From: Umezawaea endophytica
GTDB taxonomy: Bacteria; Actinomycetota; Actinomycetes; Mycobacteriales; Pseudonocardiaceae
Reading direction: 5' to 3'
DNA length: 64,000 nt
NCBI RefSeq assembly: GCF_025061645.1
Contig: NZ_JANYMP010000014.1
Coordinates: forward strand, 62,001-126,000
The notes under the pieces are model-generated. The model saw only the letters and a program-made list of their open reading frames with translations. It was not told where the DNA came from and made no database searches. A program made the translations under genes and the position numbers. Position 1 is the stretch's first letter. Each line of letters begins with the position of its first letter. Shown piece by piece: positions 1 through 8,129 of the stretch.

Positions 1-15
1 ATGGTTTAATTTAGG

Positions 16-34
16 CAACACTGAAGCTATAGAG
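16..34. repeat. 19-bp direct repeat, copy 1
   Basis: The 19-mer caacactgaagctatagag occurs here and again, identically, at 594-612. The two copies bracket the C-rich tract. A 19-bp exact match 578 bp apart in high-GC DNA, and itself AT-rich relative to its surroundings, is unlikely by chance. Its function is unknown. Confidence 0.75.
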
Positions 35-174
35 ATTGCTGGAACCATGACGAAACCGGACTCCGACTTGGCGAAGGCACCAACGCCACTTCCTCCGGGG
101 ATACCGCTCCAGCGGCGGATATCGCACCGGTGGCAGCGAAAGGGATCGCGGCGCAGGACATCTCGACCGCTGAC

Positions 175-540
175 GACCCCTCCCCCCGCAAGGCTCGACC
201 AACCGCGCGCTCGAACACTTCCCAGCGAGTCGAACCCACCGCACGCCGCTCCCCCTGCCCCTCCCACCGACACCTCCCGCCAACACCTCCCCTCACTCCC
301 CTCACTCCCCTCGATCCCTCCCGCCGACGTCTCCCCTCGCCCCCTCGCCCCCTCCCGCCGAGGCCTTCCCGCCGACCGCCCCCTCGACCCCTCCCCTCGA
401 CGACCTCCCGACGACCCCTCCCCTCGATCCCTCCCACCAACACCCCCGCCGACCCCTCCCGCCGAACCCTCCCCTCGACCCGTCCCACCGACGACCGCTC
501 CCCGCCCTTCTCCCCGACCCCTCCCTCCTCATTGCCCTCA
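175..540. other. C-rich, G-poor low-complexity tract (gene-poor region 1-649)
   Basis: The 649 bases before the kinase gene hold no gene I can support. From about 175 to 540 the plus strand is made of degenerate units such as cccctcgacccctccc; lines 241-360 are roughly 65% C and about 11% G. Several frames stay open only because of this composition. The longest plus-strand one (47-610) encodes a Pro/Arg/Ser low-complexity peptide with no domain. The minus strand is correspondingly G-rich, with many short G-runs, so G-quadruplex or slipped structures are possible. It could be a degenerate tandem repeat, an untranslated leader, or a decayed gene. Confidence 0.6.
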
Positions 541-586
541 AAAGCGTGGTTTGACCGCGCCCGACGCCACCACCCAGGCGACCCCA

Positions 587-604
587 CTTCAGTCAACACT
601 GAAG
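587..604. promoter_or_regulatory. Inverted repeat at direct-repeat copy 2, upstream of the kinase gene
   Basis: CTTCAGT (587-593) and ACTGAAG (598-604) form perfect 7-bp arms around CAAC. Only the right arm belongs to the 19-bp repeat, so copy 1 at 16-34 lacks the palindrome. It lies about 46 bp before the kinase start and could be an operator for a dimeric regulator or part of the promoter. No regulator can be named. Confidence 0.4.
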
Positions 605-612
605 CTATAGAG
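594..612. repeat. 19-bp direct repeat, copy 2
   Basis: Exact second copy of caacactgaagctatagag (first at 16-34). It ends 37 bp before the start codon of the kinase gene and overlaps the inverted repeat at 587-604. Confidence 0.75.
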
Positions 613-649
613 CGCAACAGGTTTACCTCTACCCCATCCGGGGGACCTG

Positions 650-2119
650 ATGATCGTGATCCTTGATCAGGCGGATCTGCTCGCAGGCAGGTACAGGCTG
701 CTCGACCGAATCGGGTCGGGCGGTATGGGTGTCGTGTGGGCGGCCGAGGACCGCCTCCTGCGCAGACAGGTGGCCATCAAGGAGGTCCACCCGGACCACG
801 AGGACCGGATGCGGCGCGAGGCGCAGGTCGGGGCGAAGGTGTGTCACCCGAACGTGGTGACCGTGTACGACCTGGTCTACGAGGGCGACAAGCCGTGGCT
901 CGTGATGCGGCTCGTGCGGTCGCGGTCGCTGGCGGCGGTGCTGGTCGACGACGGTCCGATGCGTCCCAGCCAGGCCGCGGCGATGGGGCGGCAACTCCTC
1001 GCGGGCCTGGACGCGGTGCACGCCCAGGGCGTGGTCCACTGCGACGTGAAGCCCGGCAACGTCCTCCTCGACGACCGCGACGACGCGTACCTGACCGACT
1101 TCGGGATCGCCGCCGACACCGGCTCGCGGATGATCGGCACCCTGTTCGGGGCGCCCTCCTACATCGCGCCGGAACGGGCTCGCGGTCTGCCGATGGGCCC
1201 CGCCTCCGACCTGTGGTCGCTCGGCGCCACGCTCTACGCCGCCGTCGAGGGCAGGCCGCCGCTCGATCGCGGCGACCCGCTGTCGACCGTCACCGCGATC
1301 GTCTCCGAACAGCCGGAGCCCCCGGCCCACGCGGGCGGGTTGCGCTCGGTGATCGACGGGCTCCTCGAACGTGATCCCGCCGACCGCCCCGAGGCCGCCG
1401 AGGTGGCGCGGCTGCTGCGCCAGGTGTCGGACACCGCGGGCGAGTCCACCCTGGTCAGGCCACCGGTGGTGGCGCTGGGTGACCGGTCGGCCTCGATCCC
1501 GATCCCCCGACGGGTGCCAGAGCTGTCGCTCCCCCGCCACCGGGCGGTGGGCATGGGCAAGGCTTCGACGTCGACGCCCCGGCACAGCGCGGCCACCACC
1601 CCGGAGCCGGACACCGAGAGCTCCGCGCAGGGCGTGCTGCCGGTCCCCGCCCCGCGCGACAACCCGACCACCGCCATCCCGGTGGGCCGTCCGCCGCTGC
1701 TGCACCGGACGCCGCTCGTGCTGCTCGGCCTGACCGCGGGGATCGCGGCGGGGCTGGTGTGGTTCGGCGGCCAGGCCGTCCAGCAGCAGCACCCGGCGGG
1801 CTCCCCCACCACACCCACCTCCCAGGCGCCTGCGGTGGCCCCGGAGGCGGCCGTGCAGCCGTCCGGAGGGCCCACCGCCAAGCCGGTGGCACAAGCACCT
1901 GCACAGGCACCTGCACGAGCACCTGAGGCCCTGAGCAGCCCGGCGGACGTGCCCGACACCACTGCACCGGTCGTGACCAGCACGGAAGCCCAGCCGGAGA
2001 CCACCACTCCCCCGGCGCCCACGACGACCGAGGCGCCGTCGAGCGCACCGGAAACGACCGAGGCCGAGTCCTCCACTCCCCCGCCGAACGGACCGTCGGA
2101 GGTCGAACCACTAGGGTGA
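650..2119 (+). CDS. Membrane Ser/Thr protein kinase (Hanks type) with Pro/Thr-rich tail
   Basis: 489-residue eukaryotic-like kinase. Visible motifs are the glycine loop GSGGMG (22-27), VAIK lysine (44), catalytic loop HCDVKPGN (130-137), DFG (150-152) and an APE-type YIAPER near 171-176. The residue before the catalytic Asp is Cys rather than Arg, so it is a non-RD kinase that may not need activation-loop phosphorylation. After a linker comes one hydrophobic segment (about 354-375) and an Ala/Pro/Thr-rich, presumably extracellular tail without PASTA repeats. The kinase domain should be cytoplasmic. A GGGGGA ribosome site precedes ATG 650. The substrate is unknown. The thymidine kinase gene begins 6 bp downstream, so they are probably co-transcribed. 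Confidence 0.9.
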   Translation: MIVILDQADLLAGRYRLLDRIGSGGMGVVWAAEDRLLRRQVAIKEVHPDHEDRMRREAQVGAKVCHPNVVTVYDLVYEGDKPWLVMRLVRSRSLAAVLVDDGPMRPSQAAAMGRQLLAGLDAVHAQGVVHCDVKPGNVLLDDRDDAYLTDFGIAADTGSRMIGTLFGAPSYIAPERARGLPMGPASDLWSLGATLYAAVEGRPPLDRGDPLSTVTAIVSEQPEPPAHAGGLRSVIDGLLERDPADRPEAAEVARLLRQVSDTAGESTLVRPPVVALGDRSASIPIPRRVPELSLPRHRAVGMGKASTSTPRHSAATTPEPDTESSAQGVLPVPAPRDNPTTAIPVGRPPLLHRTPLVLLGLTAGIAAGLVWFGGQAVQQQHPAGSPTTPTSQAPAVAPEAAVQPSGGPTAKPVAQAPAQAPARAPEALSSPADVPDTTAPVVTSTEAQPETTTPPAPTTTEAPSSAPETTEAESSTPPPNGPSEVEPLG

Positions 2120-2125
2120 CCCGCC

Positions 2126-2878
2126 GTGGAAGCGCCCCCGTCATCCCAAGACCCCACCGATGCCCTGTCCGCGGTCCCGGTAGCCGGTTCGCGCCGGTCC
2201 GCGCCCGTGGTCGGTCACCTGAAGTTCTACTTCGGGCCGATGGACTGCGGGAAGTCGACGCTGGCGTTGCAGATCGACCACAACAACTCCCGGCAGGGTC
2301 GTCGGGGGTTGTTGCTCGTGCGCCACGACCGCTCGGGCAAGCCGCAGATCTCCAGCCGCATCGGGATCGCCCACGAGGCCGTCGAGGTCTCGGACGGCGA
2401 CCTCAGGCTGCTGGTGCGCGCGCAGTGGGCGCTCGGGCAGCGGGTCGATTACCTGATCGTCGATGAAGCACAGTTCCTATCACCCGTTCAGGTGGAACAA
2501 TTAGCGGAACTGGCGGACGACGTCCAGGTCGACATCTACTGCTTCGGGCTGGCCACGGACTTCCGCGGCGAGATGTTCCCCGGCTCGCGGCGGCTCTTCG
2601 AACTGGCCGACGACCTGCACGCGATCCAGGTGGAAGTGCTCTGCTGGTGCGGCCTACCAGGGCGGTTCAACGCTCGGGTGCGAGCCGGACGGGTGATTCG
2701 CGCCGGGGACACCGTGATGGTGGCGGACACGGAGCAGAAGCGACCTGACACGGAGCGTGGCAGTGTCCCAGAACACACTGAAACTACGGTGCGCTACCAA
2801 GTGCTCTGTAGGCGTCACTTCCGACTGGGCGACCTAGGGCCGAACGTAGCCCAAAGTGGTCAGCTTAGGCTGGCGTAA
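2126..2878 (+). CDS. tdk: Thymidine kinase (type II)
   Basis: 250 residues. It phosphorylates thymidine to dTMP with ATP in the salvage pathway. The P-loop GPMDCGKST lies at 37-45. A Walker-B-like VDEAQF and the lasso segment CFGLATDFRGE follow, with Cys pairs (CWC, later CRRH) that bind structural zinc in this family. The first 30 residues, before HLKFYFGPMDCGKS, are not part of the family core. The start is therefore uncertain: GTG 2126 fits the 6-bp gap to the kinase, while GTG 2209 would give the compact protein. Neither has a strong ribosome site. The C-terminus extends beyond the usual roughly 200 residues. Confidence 0.88.
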   Translation: MEAPPSSQDPTDALSAVPVAGSRRSAPVVGHLKFYFGPMDCGKSTLALQIDHNNSRQGRRGLLLVRHDRSGKPQISSRIGIAHEAVEVSDGDLRLLVRAQWALGQRVDYLIVDEAQFLSPVQVEQLAELADDVQVDIYCFGLATDFRGEMFPGSRRLFELADDLHAIQVEVLCWCGLPGRFNARVRAGRVIRAGDTVMVADTEQKRPDTERGSVPEHTETTVRYQVLCRRHFRLGDLGPNVAQSGQLRLA

Positions 2879-2911
2879 GCGCACACTTACGAGGGGTACT
2901 GCTCCATTCGT

Positions 2912-2940
2912 GTGACGAACTCGCACGGTAGCTTGATAAC
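2912..2940 (+). promoter_or_regulatory. Possible sigma-70-type promoter of rbpA
   Basis: GTGACG (2912-2917) and GATAAC (2935-2940) are 17 bp apart and resemble actinobacterial -35/-10 elements in the 240-bp gap before rbpA. This would leave a leader of about 170 nt. I found no convincing GGAAT/GTT sigma-R promoter, which drives rbpA in Streptomyces. No other gene is visible in this gap. Confidence 0.3.
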
Positions 2941-3118
2941 GCGTCACGATCCTGGCGCGATTGCATCCCTTAGTAGGAAGCCTTCGTTGACGGGTGAAAG
3001 ACGTCACTGTGGGCGACCATGACCGTATACCGGGGAACGAACGGACCAATCCGTACGTTGCACTCGGTGAGCAAGAAGCCTGGGCCCCGGCCCTGAGGCC
3101 GAGCGAAAGGACAGCGCC

Positions 3119-3463
3119 ATGGCCGACCGCGTTCTACGTGGCAGCCGGCTCGGAGCAGTCAGCTACGAGACCGACCGCAACCACGACCTAGCCCCGCGCC
3201 GTGTCGCGCGGTTCGCCTGCCCCAAGGGGCATGACTTCGAGGTTCCGTTCTCCGACGACGCCGAGCTGCCTCCGACCTGGGAATGCCGCCTCCACGGCAC
3301 CGAGTCGAAGATCATCGACGGCGTCGAGCCGGAAGCCAAGAAGATCAAGCCCCCGCGCACGCACTGGGACATGCTCCTGGAGCGTCGGACGATCCCCGAG
3401 CTCGAGGAGCTGCTCGACGAGCGCCTCGAAGAGCTGCGCGGACGGCGTACCCGCACCGCCTGA
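3119..3463 (+). CDS. rbpA: RNA polymerase-binding protein RbpA
   Basis: 114 residues, typical RbpA length. RbpA binds the principal sigma factor and core RNA polymerase and stabilises the open complex in actinobacteria. The start is recognisable (MADRVLRGSRLGAVSYE), followed by the zinc-ribbon-like core (FACPKGHDF then WECRLHG), the basic linker, and the acidic C-terminal sigma-interaction domain (IPELEELLDERLEELRGRR). An AAAGGA ribosome site lies 7-8 bp upstream of ATG 3119. A strong palindromic terminator follows. The gene is monocistronic and convergent with ppm1. Confidence 0.97.
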   Translation: MADRVLRGSRLGAVSYETDRNHDLAPRRVARFACPKGHDFEVPFSDDAELPPTWECRLHGTESKIIDGVEPEAKKIKPPRTHWDMLLERRTIPELEELLDERLEELRGRRTRTA

Positions 3464-3482
3464 CCCAGGCGTGCCGAGACCA

Positions 3483-3522
3483 CAAGGGGCCGCCCACCGG
3501 AATTCCGGTGGGCGGCCCCTTG
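3483..3522. terminator. Bidirectional terminator between rbpA and ppm1
   Basis: A perfect 40-bp palindrome with 18-bp GC-rich arms (3483-3500 and 3505-3522) around AATT, 20 bp after the rbpA stop and in the convergent gap. A second, imperfect hairpin lies at about 3553-3592, closer to the ppm1 stop. Confidence 0.85.
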
Positions 3523-3599
3523 TCGGCGTTCTAGAACGTCCGTGACGCCCGCTGAGCCCCGCCAGGCCTGGAAGGGACCCGGCGGGGTTCTCGGGCGCT

Positions 3600-4391
3600 C
3601 TAGCTGCCGCTGGGCGTCTTGGCCTTCGGGGCGAAGACGTTCTTGAGCTGCGTGCCGCGGCGGCGCAGGCCCCACTTCGTTACCCGGATGAGCGCCTCGC
3701 GGACGACGTTGCCGCTCATCTTCGACTCGCCGATGATCCGGTCGGTGAAGGTGATCGGGACCTCGACGATCCGGAAGCCCAACTCGTGGGTGCGCCACGA
3801 CAGGTCGATCTGGAAGCAGTAGCCCGAGGACGCCACGTTGTGCAGCTTCAGCTTCCGCAGCACCTCGGCCCGGTACACCCGGAACCCGGCCGTGATGTCC
3901 TTGATCGGCGCACCGAGCGCGATCCGCGAGTACAGGTTGGCGCCGCGCGAGAACACCTCCCGCGACTTCGGCCAGTTCACGACGCTGCCGCCGGTCACGT
4001 AGCGCGAGCCGATCACCAGGTCCGCGCCCGCGGCGGCGTCGAGCATCCTGGGCAGGTCCTCCGGCGCGTGGGAGCCGTCCGCGTCCATCTCGACGAGGAA
4101 CTCGTACCCGCGCTCCAGCCCCCAGCCGAAGCCCGCGACGTACGCCGCGCCGAGGCCCGCCTTCTCCGTGCGGTGCAGCACGTGGACGCGCTCGTCCGCG
4201 GCCGCCATCTCGTCGGCGACCTGTCCTGTCCCGTCGGGGCTGCCGTCGTCGACCACGAGGGCGTGCACCTCGGGCAGCGCGGCGTGCAGCCGCTTGACGA
4301 TCGTCCCGATGTTGTCCCGCTCGTTGTAGGTCGGGATCACCACCAGCACCGGCCCGAGCTCGCGGTCAGGCTGCGCCTGCTGGTCCGCCAT
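3600..4391 (-). CDS. ppm1: Polyprenol-phosphate mannosyltransferase (GT2)
   Basis: 263 residues. It transfers mannose from GDP-mannose to polyprenyl phosphate, giving the donor for lipoglycan synthesis and protein O-mannosylation. The GT2 fold is clear: [30 protein letters not shown] (nucleotide/metal site), [15 protein letters not shown] (metal-binding DxD-like), and a C-terminal [13 protein letters not shown] motif typical of DPM1-like enzymes. I place the start at ATG 4391 because AGGAGG lies just upstream; an in-frame ATG at 4466 would run far into lnt. It overlaps the end of lnt by 26 bp, so translation is probably coupled. In Mycobacterium tuberculosis these two activities are fused in one Ppm1 polypeptide. 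Confidence 0.93.
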   Translation of the reverse strand: MADQQAQPDRELGPVLVVIPTYNERDNIGTIVKRLHAALPEVHALVVDDGSPDGTGQVADEMAAADERVHVLHRTEKAGLGAAYVAGFGWGLERGYEFLVEMDADGSHAPEDLPRMLDAAAGADLVIGSRYVTGGSVVNWPKSREVFSRGANLYSRIALGAPIKDITAGFRVYRAEVLRKLKLHNVASSGYCFQIDLSWRTHELGFRIVEVPITFTDRIIGESKMSGNVVREALIRVTKWGLRRRGTQLKNVFAPKAKTPSGS

Positions 4392-5985
4392 CCGTGTCCT
4401 CCTCGCCGGGGCCCACCTCGGGCTCCGGACGCGCTTCTCGTCGTTTCTGGGTAAGGCTGAACGCAACGGCCAGGAGGCCGAGAGCGGACATCACCCACTC
4501 GGGCCAAGCACCAAGCCGAGTCGCCAGCGTAGTCTGCCCGCGCAGCGGCACCCGCTCGACCAGTGCCGCGGGGGTGAACATCCCGGTCTTCTGGGTGACG
4601 TGCCCGTCGGGCGCGACCATGGCGCTGACGCCGCTGGTGGCGGCCACGACGACCGCCCGGCCGTGCTCCACGGCCCGCACCCGGGACATGGAAAGCTGCT
4701 GGTAGGTCATCTCGGTGTACCCGAACGTGGCGTTGTTCGTCGGGATGGCGATCAGGTTCGCGCCGGTCTTCACGTTCTCCCGGACGATCTCGTCGAACGC
4801 GACCTCGTAGCACGTGTCCAGGGACACCTTCGCCGGTCCCATGACGAACCCGTCGGGGTCGGTCCCCGGCTGGAAGTTGTTCGCCCGGTCGACCAGCTTG
4901 CTGAAGATCCGGAAGAACGACCGGTAGGGCATCGTCTCGCCGAACGGCTGGAGCTTGCGCTTGGTGTAGGTGTCGATCGGGCCGCGCTCCGGGTCCCAGA
5001 GGACGACGGTGTTGCGCGGCAGGCCGTCGTCGCCGAGCACGACCGCGCCGACCGCGATCGGGGCTTTGATGCCCTCGGCGGCCTGCTGGATGCGCAGGGC
5101 GGCGTCGGCGTTGCGGAACGGGTCGATGTCGGAGGAGTTCTCCGGCCAGATGACCAGGTCCGGCTGGGGCTGCTTGCCGTCCCGGACGTCCTGGGCCAGT
5201 TCCAGGGTGCGCTTGACGTGGTTGTCGAGCACGGCGCGGCGCTGGGAGTTGAAGTCGAGGCCCGCCCTGGGCACGTTGCCCTGGATGGCGGCCACGACGG
5301 CCGTGCCCTCGCTCGCGTCGGTGCCGACGAGGCCGTTGGCGGCCAGGCCCGCGGCGAGCGGGACGACGACCAGCAGCGCCGGGACCAGCGGCCGGGCGCG
5401 GAGGTTCCGCACGACCGCGGCCAGCCCGAAGCCGGTCAGCGCGACGGCGAACCCGATCAGCGGGGCGCCGCCGAGCGCGGCGAGCGGCAGGTACCAGCCC
5501 TCCGGCTGGCCGAACGCGATCTTGCCCCACGGGAAGCCGCCGAACGGGAACACGCCGCGCAGCAGCTCGTCGGCCACCCACAGCAGCGCGGCCCAGAGCG
5601 GCGCGAGCGGGAGTTTCGACACCACCGCCATGGCCGCGGTGCCCAGGCCGATCAGGGCGGCGCAGGCGAGGCTCAGTGGCAGCCACGCGACCGGTCCGAC
5701 GAACTCGCCGGTCCAGGCCAGCAGGGGGACGAGGAACCCGAGGCCGAACAGCACGCCGTACCCGAAGCCCGCCCGTGCGCGACGGCCGTGCAGGGTCCAG
5801 GCGAGCAGGGCGAAGCCGACGGGGGCCAGCCACCAGACCGTGCGGGGCGGGAAGCTCAGGTAGACCAGCACACCCCCGCTCGCGGACAGGAGTGCCCTCA
5901 GCAGGAGTCCACGGACGTCTCGCGGAGGGCGGCTGGGCGGGGTTTCGGCGACGGGCGTGTCCGACGCCACGGGAGTTGCGACCAC
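4366..5985 (-). CDS. lnt: Apolipoprotein N-acyltransferase
   Basis: About 539 residues. It adds the third acyl chain to the N-terminal Cys of lipoproteins at the outer face of the membrane. The N-terminal half has about six to eight membrane segments. The C-terminal nitrilase-like domain shows the catalytic set: Glu in [10 protein letters not shown], Lys in KRKLQPFGE, and Cys in [10 protein letters not shown]. The frame stays open upstream to 6210, which would cross the divergent PspC gene. I therefore place the start at GTG 5985, with GTG 6012 as an alternative; neither has a strong ribosome site. It forms an operon with ppm1. Confidence 0.9.
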   Translation of the reverse strand: MVATPVASDTPVAETPPSRPPRDVRGLLLRALLSASGGVLVYLSFPPRTVWWLAPVGFALLAWTLHGRRARAGFGYGVLFGLGFLVPLLAWTGEFVGPVAWLPLSLACAALIGLGTAAMAVVSKLPLAPLWAALLWVADELLRGVFPFGGFPWGKIAFGQPEGWYLPLAALGGAPLIGFAVALTGFGLAAVVRNLRARPLVPALLVVVPLAAGLAANGLVGTDASEGTAVVAAIQGNVPRAGLDFNSQRRAVLDNHVKRTLELAQDVRDGKQPQPDLVIWPENSSDIDPFRNADAALRIQQAAEGIKAPIAVGAVVLGDDGLPRNTVVLWDPERGPIDTYTKRKLQPFGETMPYRSFFRIFSKLVDRANNFQPGTDPDGFVMGPAKVSLDTCYEVAFDEIVRENVKTGANLIAIPTNNATFGYTEMTYQQLSMSRVRAVEHGRAVVVAATSGVSAMVAPDGHVTQKTGMFTPAALVERVPLRGQTTLATRLGAWPEWVMSALGLLAVAFSLTQKRREARPEPEVGPGEEDTDGGPAGAA

Positions 5986-6007
5986 CGGGTGAGCGTACGA
6001 GCCCGAG

Positions 6008-6036
6008 GTCACGGCCCGGTGAGGCCGGGCCGTGAC
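6008..6036. promoter_or_regulatory. Inverted repeat between lnt and PspC genes
   Basis: Perfect 12-bp arms (6008-6019 and 6025-6036) with a 5-nt loop lie in the divergent gap, just upstream of the chosen lnt start. It could be an operator or a 5' leader hairpin. No family can be assigned. Confidence 0.4.
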
Positions 6037-6118
6037 CCCCTGCGGGGTGATACCCCGAAGTGGGAATTCAGGGTTGTCACCGATGCACGGCGCCCCGGAG
6101 CGCGGGCACTGTGGAGGC

Positions 6119-6307
6119 ATGACATCAACGTTGACGAGGCCCCAGCACAAGAAGGTCATCGCCGGTGTGTGCGCCGGTCTCGCCGATCGGTTCGGCATGA
6201 AGCCGAACACCGTGCGGCTGATCTTCGTCCTCTCCTGCCTGCTCCCCGGTCCGCAGTTCGTGGTCTACCTCGTCCTGTGGTTCATGATGCCGAAGGCCGG
6301 TTACTGA
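6119..6307 (+). CDS. Small PspC-domain membrane protein
   Basis: 62 residues that are almost entirely one PspC domain: KKVIAGVCAGLADRFGMKPNTVRL followed by a hydrophobic hairpin and a PKAGY end. Such peptides sit in the membrane and are linked to envelope stress in other bacteria; the role here is inferred. ATG 6119 gives the usual family start but its GGAGG is only one base away, so ATG 6083 is an alternative. It is divergent from lnt and convergent with the transporter gene, with only 4 bp between stop codons. Confidence 0.85.
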   Translation: MTSTLTRPQHKKVIAGVCAGLADRFGMKPNTVRLIFVLSCLLPGPQFVVYLVLWFMMPKAGY

Positions 6308-6311
6308 TCCG

Positions 6312-7595
6312 CTAGGTCAGGTGGAGCGCCGCGGTCAGCACCAGTCCGCCGATCGCGATGAGCCACGTGTAGGGCAGGGTCGAGGCCATCACCTTCTCCG
6401 GCCGCACACCCGCGTACTGCGCGCTCCACACGGTCTGGGTGCTCGTCGGGTCCGAGACGCCGAGCACCTGGCCGTAGGAGGCCATCAGGCCGAGCACGGC
6501 CGTGGACGGGTAGACCCCGCCCGACACGAGGACGCCCGCGACGCCCGCGCCGAGGCCGTAGACGTTGAACGGCCCCCGGTAGAGGCACAGGGGGACCAGC
6601 GCGGCGAACACCAGCACGAACAGCACGGTCCCGGACGGGCTCAGCGCCGAGACGATCGGGGTCAGCGCGCTGACCGCTCCTGGCAGTCGAACGGCCGAGA
6701 GCAGCATGCCGATGGCCACGAACAGCACGATCGGCGGCGCGGCGACGTCGAACGCCCGGTAGAGCGAGCGCAGGGCGCGTTCGCCCAGCTTGCCGGGGCG
6801 GGTGGTGGTCAGCAGCGCGTAGACCACGCCCGCGAGCAGGGACGGCACGATCGGCACGTGGAAGCCGAGCGCCAGCACGATGGGCACGGCCGGTGAGACC
6901 AGCGCGTACCAGGGGGCGTCGCCGCGCCGGACCCTGGTGGACGCGGGCTTGGCGTCGAGCCGGACCGCCCAGGCGTGCCGGGCGCCGCGGCGGCGGGTCT
7001 CGACCAGGATGTAGAGCAGGCTGCCCGCCAGCACGATCGGGAACAGCGTGAGCTGGAACGAGCGGACCTGGTCGATGGGGATCTTGATCGCGTCGGACAG
7101 GAACTGCCAGCCGATCAGGTCCAGCGGGAGGCCGGTGGCGATGCCCATGAGCACCGTGCCGCCCGCCACCACGGGCCGGACGCCGACGGCGATCATGGCC
7201 GGGATGCCGACGACGCCCGCGAGCATGGCGGCGGGCGCGGAGCCGGTGATGCTGCCGCACAGCACCGCCACGGCGTAGACGCCGAGCGCGACCACGACCT
7301 GCCGCTCCCCGCCGAACTCGACGATCTTGCGCACGAGCGTGGACGCGATGCCGGTGTCCTCCATCAGCGTGCCCAGCCACGAGCCGAGCAGGACGGCGAT
7401 CATCGTCGCGGCCAGCAGGGTCGAGCCGGTCTGGAGGACGGTCGTGCCCACGCTGTTCTTGTCGCCGAGCACGGTGGCGCCCGCGAGCAGGGCGATCACG
7501 ACCGCCATCAGGCCGAGCGCGAACGCGGTGGGCAGCACGCGGGTGAGCATCAGGACGACCCCGACGGCCATCACGGCCAGGATTGCGTATCCCAC
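6312..7595 (-). CDS. Ion-transporter-superfamily organic-anion permease
   Basis: 427 residues, about 11-12 hydrophobic segments, no signal peptide. The overall pattern (GYAILAVMAVGVVLMLTRVLPT start, SGSWLGTLMEDTGIA-like region, CGSITGSAPAAMLAGVVGIPA loop) resembles GntP/CitM-type carboxylate permeases of the ion transporter superfamily. The substrate cannot be read from sequence. It is the last gene of the minus-strand series FAD oxidoreductase - HyuA - HExxH protein - permease, so it probably imports the compound that HyuA or the oxidoreductase uses. A 3-bp gap separates it from the upstream gene. Confidence 0.7.
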   Translation of the reverse strand: MGYAILAVMAVGVVLMLTRVLPTAFALGLMAVVIALLAGATVLGDKNSVGTTVLQTGSTLLAATMIAVLLGSWLGTLMEDTGIASTLVRKIVEFGGERQVVVALGVYAVAVLCGSITGSAPAAMLAGVVGIPAMIAVGVRPVVAGGTVLMGIATGLPLDLIGWQFLSDAIKIPIDQVRSFQLTLFPIVLAGSLLYILVETRRRGARHAWAVRLDAKPASTRVRRGDAPWYALVSPAVPIVLALGFHVPIVPSLLAGVVYALLTTTRPGKLGERALRSLYRAFDVAAPPIVLFVAIGMLLSAVRLPGAVSALTPIVSALSPSGTVLFVLVFAALVPLCLYRGPFNVYGLGAGVAGVLVSGGVYPSTAVLGLMASYGQVLGVSDPTSTQTVWSAQYAGVRPEKVMASTLPYTWLIAIGGLVLTAALHLT

Positions 7596-7598
7596 GGG

Positions 7599-8129
7599 TC
7601 AACCTCCGAGTTCGGCTAGTGCGGCGGACAGGTGCAGGGGGCTGCGCCGCAGGCCGCTGGCGCGGTGGGCGTAGCGGTGGGCGACGACCTCGTCGGCACC
7701 CACGACGTGGCCGCGGACCCGGAGCGGGCCGACGCGGCAGACCACGTGGTCCAGGCGGTGGCGCAGGTCGCGCGCCAGTCCCCCGTGCAGCCGGTGGTGC
7801 ACGACCTCGTGCGCGACGGCGGCCCGGCGCAGGGCGTCCGGCGTGACGTCGGTCCACCCCTTGCGGGCGGCCACGTCCGCGAGCAGCGCGAGGCTGTCGG
7901 TGTGGACGGTCACCGTGTGCGTGCGGGCGTCGTACTCGGCGAGGGTCACCACGTCCCGCGCGACGCCGTTCGCCTCCTCCACCACGCGCACGTCCGGGTC
8001 TTCCAGGGGTAGCTCGTCGCCGAACGCCAGCGCGGTGGCGGCCCAGGAGCGGAGCTGCTCCTCGGTGCGGTTCTCGTGGGTGGCCGTGGCCCTCAGCAGC
8101 GCCACGGCCAGGTCCTCGTCGGTCCTCAT
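7599..8129 (-). CDS. Uncharacterised HExxH (zincin-like) protein
   Basis: 176 residues with no family I can name. The centre carries AVAHEVVHHRLHG, an HExxH zinc-metallopeptidase signature, preceded by a helix-rich stretch and followed by GADEVVAHRYAHRASGL, which could supply a third ligand. There is no signal peptide or membrane segment, so it should be cytoplasmic. ATG 8129 overlaps the hyuA stop by 4 bp, implying coupled translation; the frame's more upstream ATG at 8264 lies deep inside hyuA. It may be a peptidase or hydrolase of the same pathway, or a metal-binding protein without protease activity. Confidence 0.65.
   Translation of the reverse strand: MRTDEDLAVALLRATATHENRTEEQLRSWAATALAFGDELPLEDPDVRVVEEANGVARDVVTLAEYDARTHTVTVHTDSLALLADVAARKGWTDVTPDALRRAAVAHEVVHHRLHGGLARDLRHRLDHVVCRVGPLRVRGHVVGADEVVAHRYAHRASGLRRSPLHLSAALAELGG

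Noticed and set aside
47-610. 187-residue plus-strand ORF in the C-rich tract
   Set aside because: Pro/Arg/Ser low complexity, several frames equally open, no ribosome site and no domain; composition alone explains it.
2761-2790. ACACTGAAACTACGG near the tdk end, similar to the 19-bp repeat
   Set aside because: Only about 7-8 bases agree and it lies inside the coding sequence; not enough to call a third copy.
2970-3010. Sigma-R-type promoter before rbpA
   Set aside because: A GGAA at 2976 has no GTT at the proper spacing.
4600-6315. 571-residue plus-strand ORF opposite lnt
   Set aside because: Shadow of lnt; no domain, and it runs through the PspC gene in another frame.
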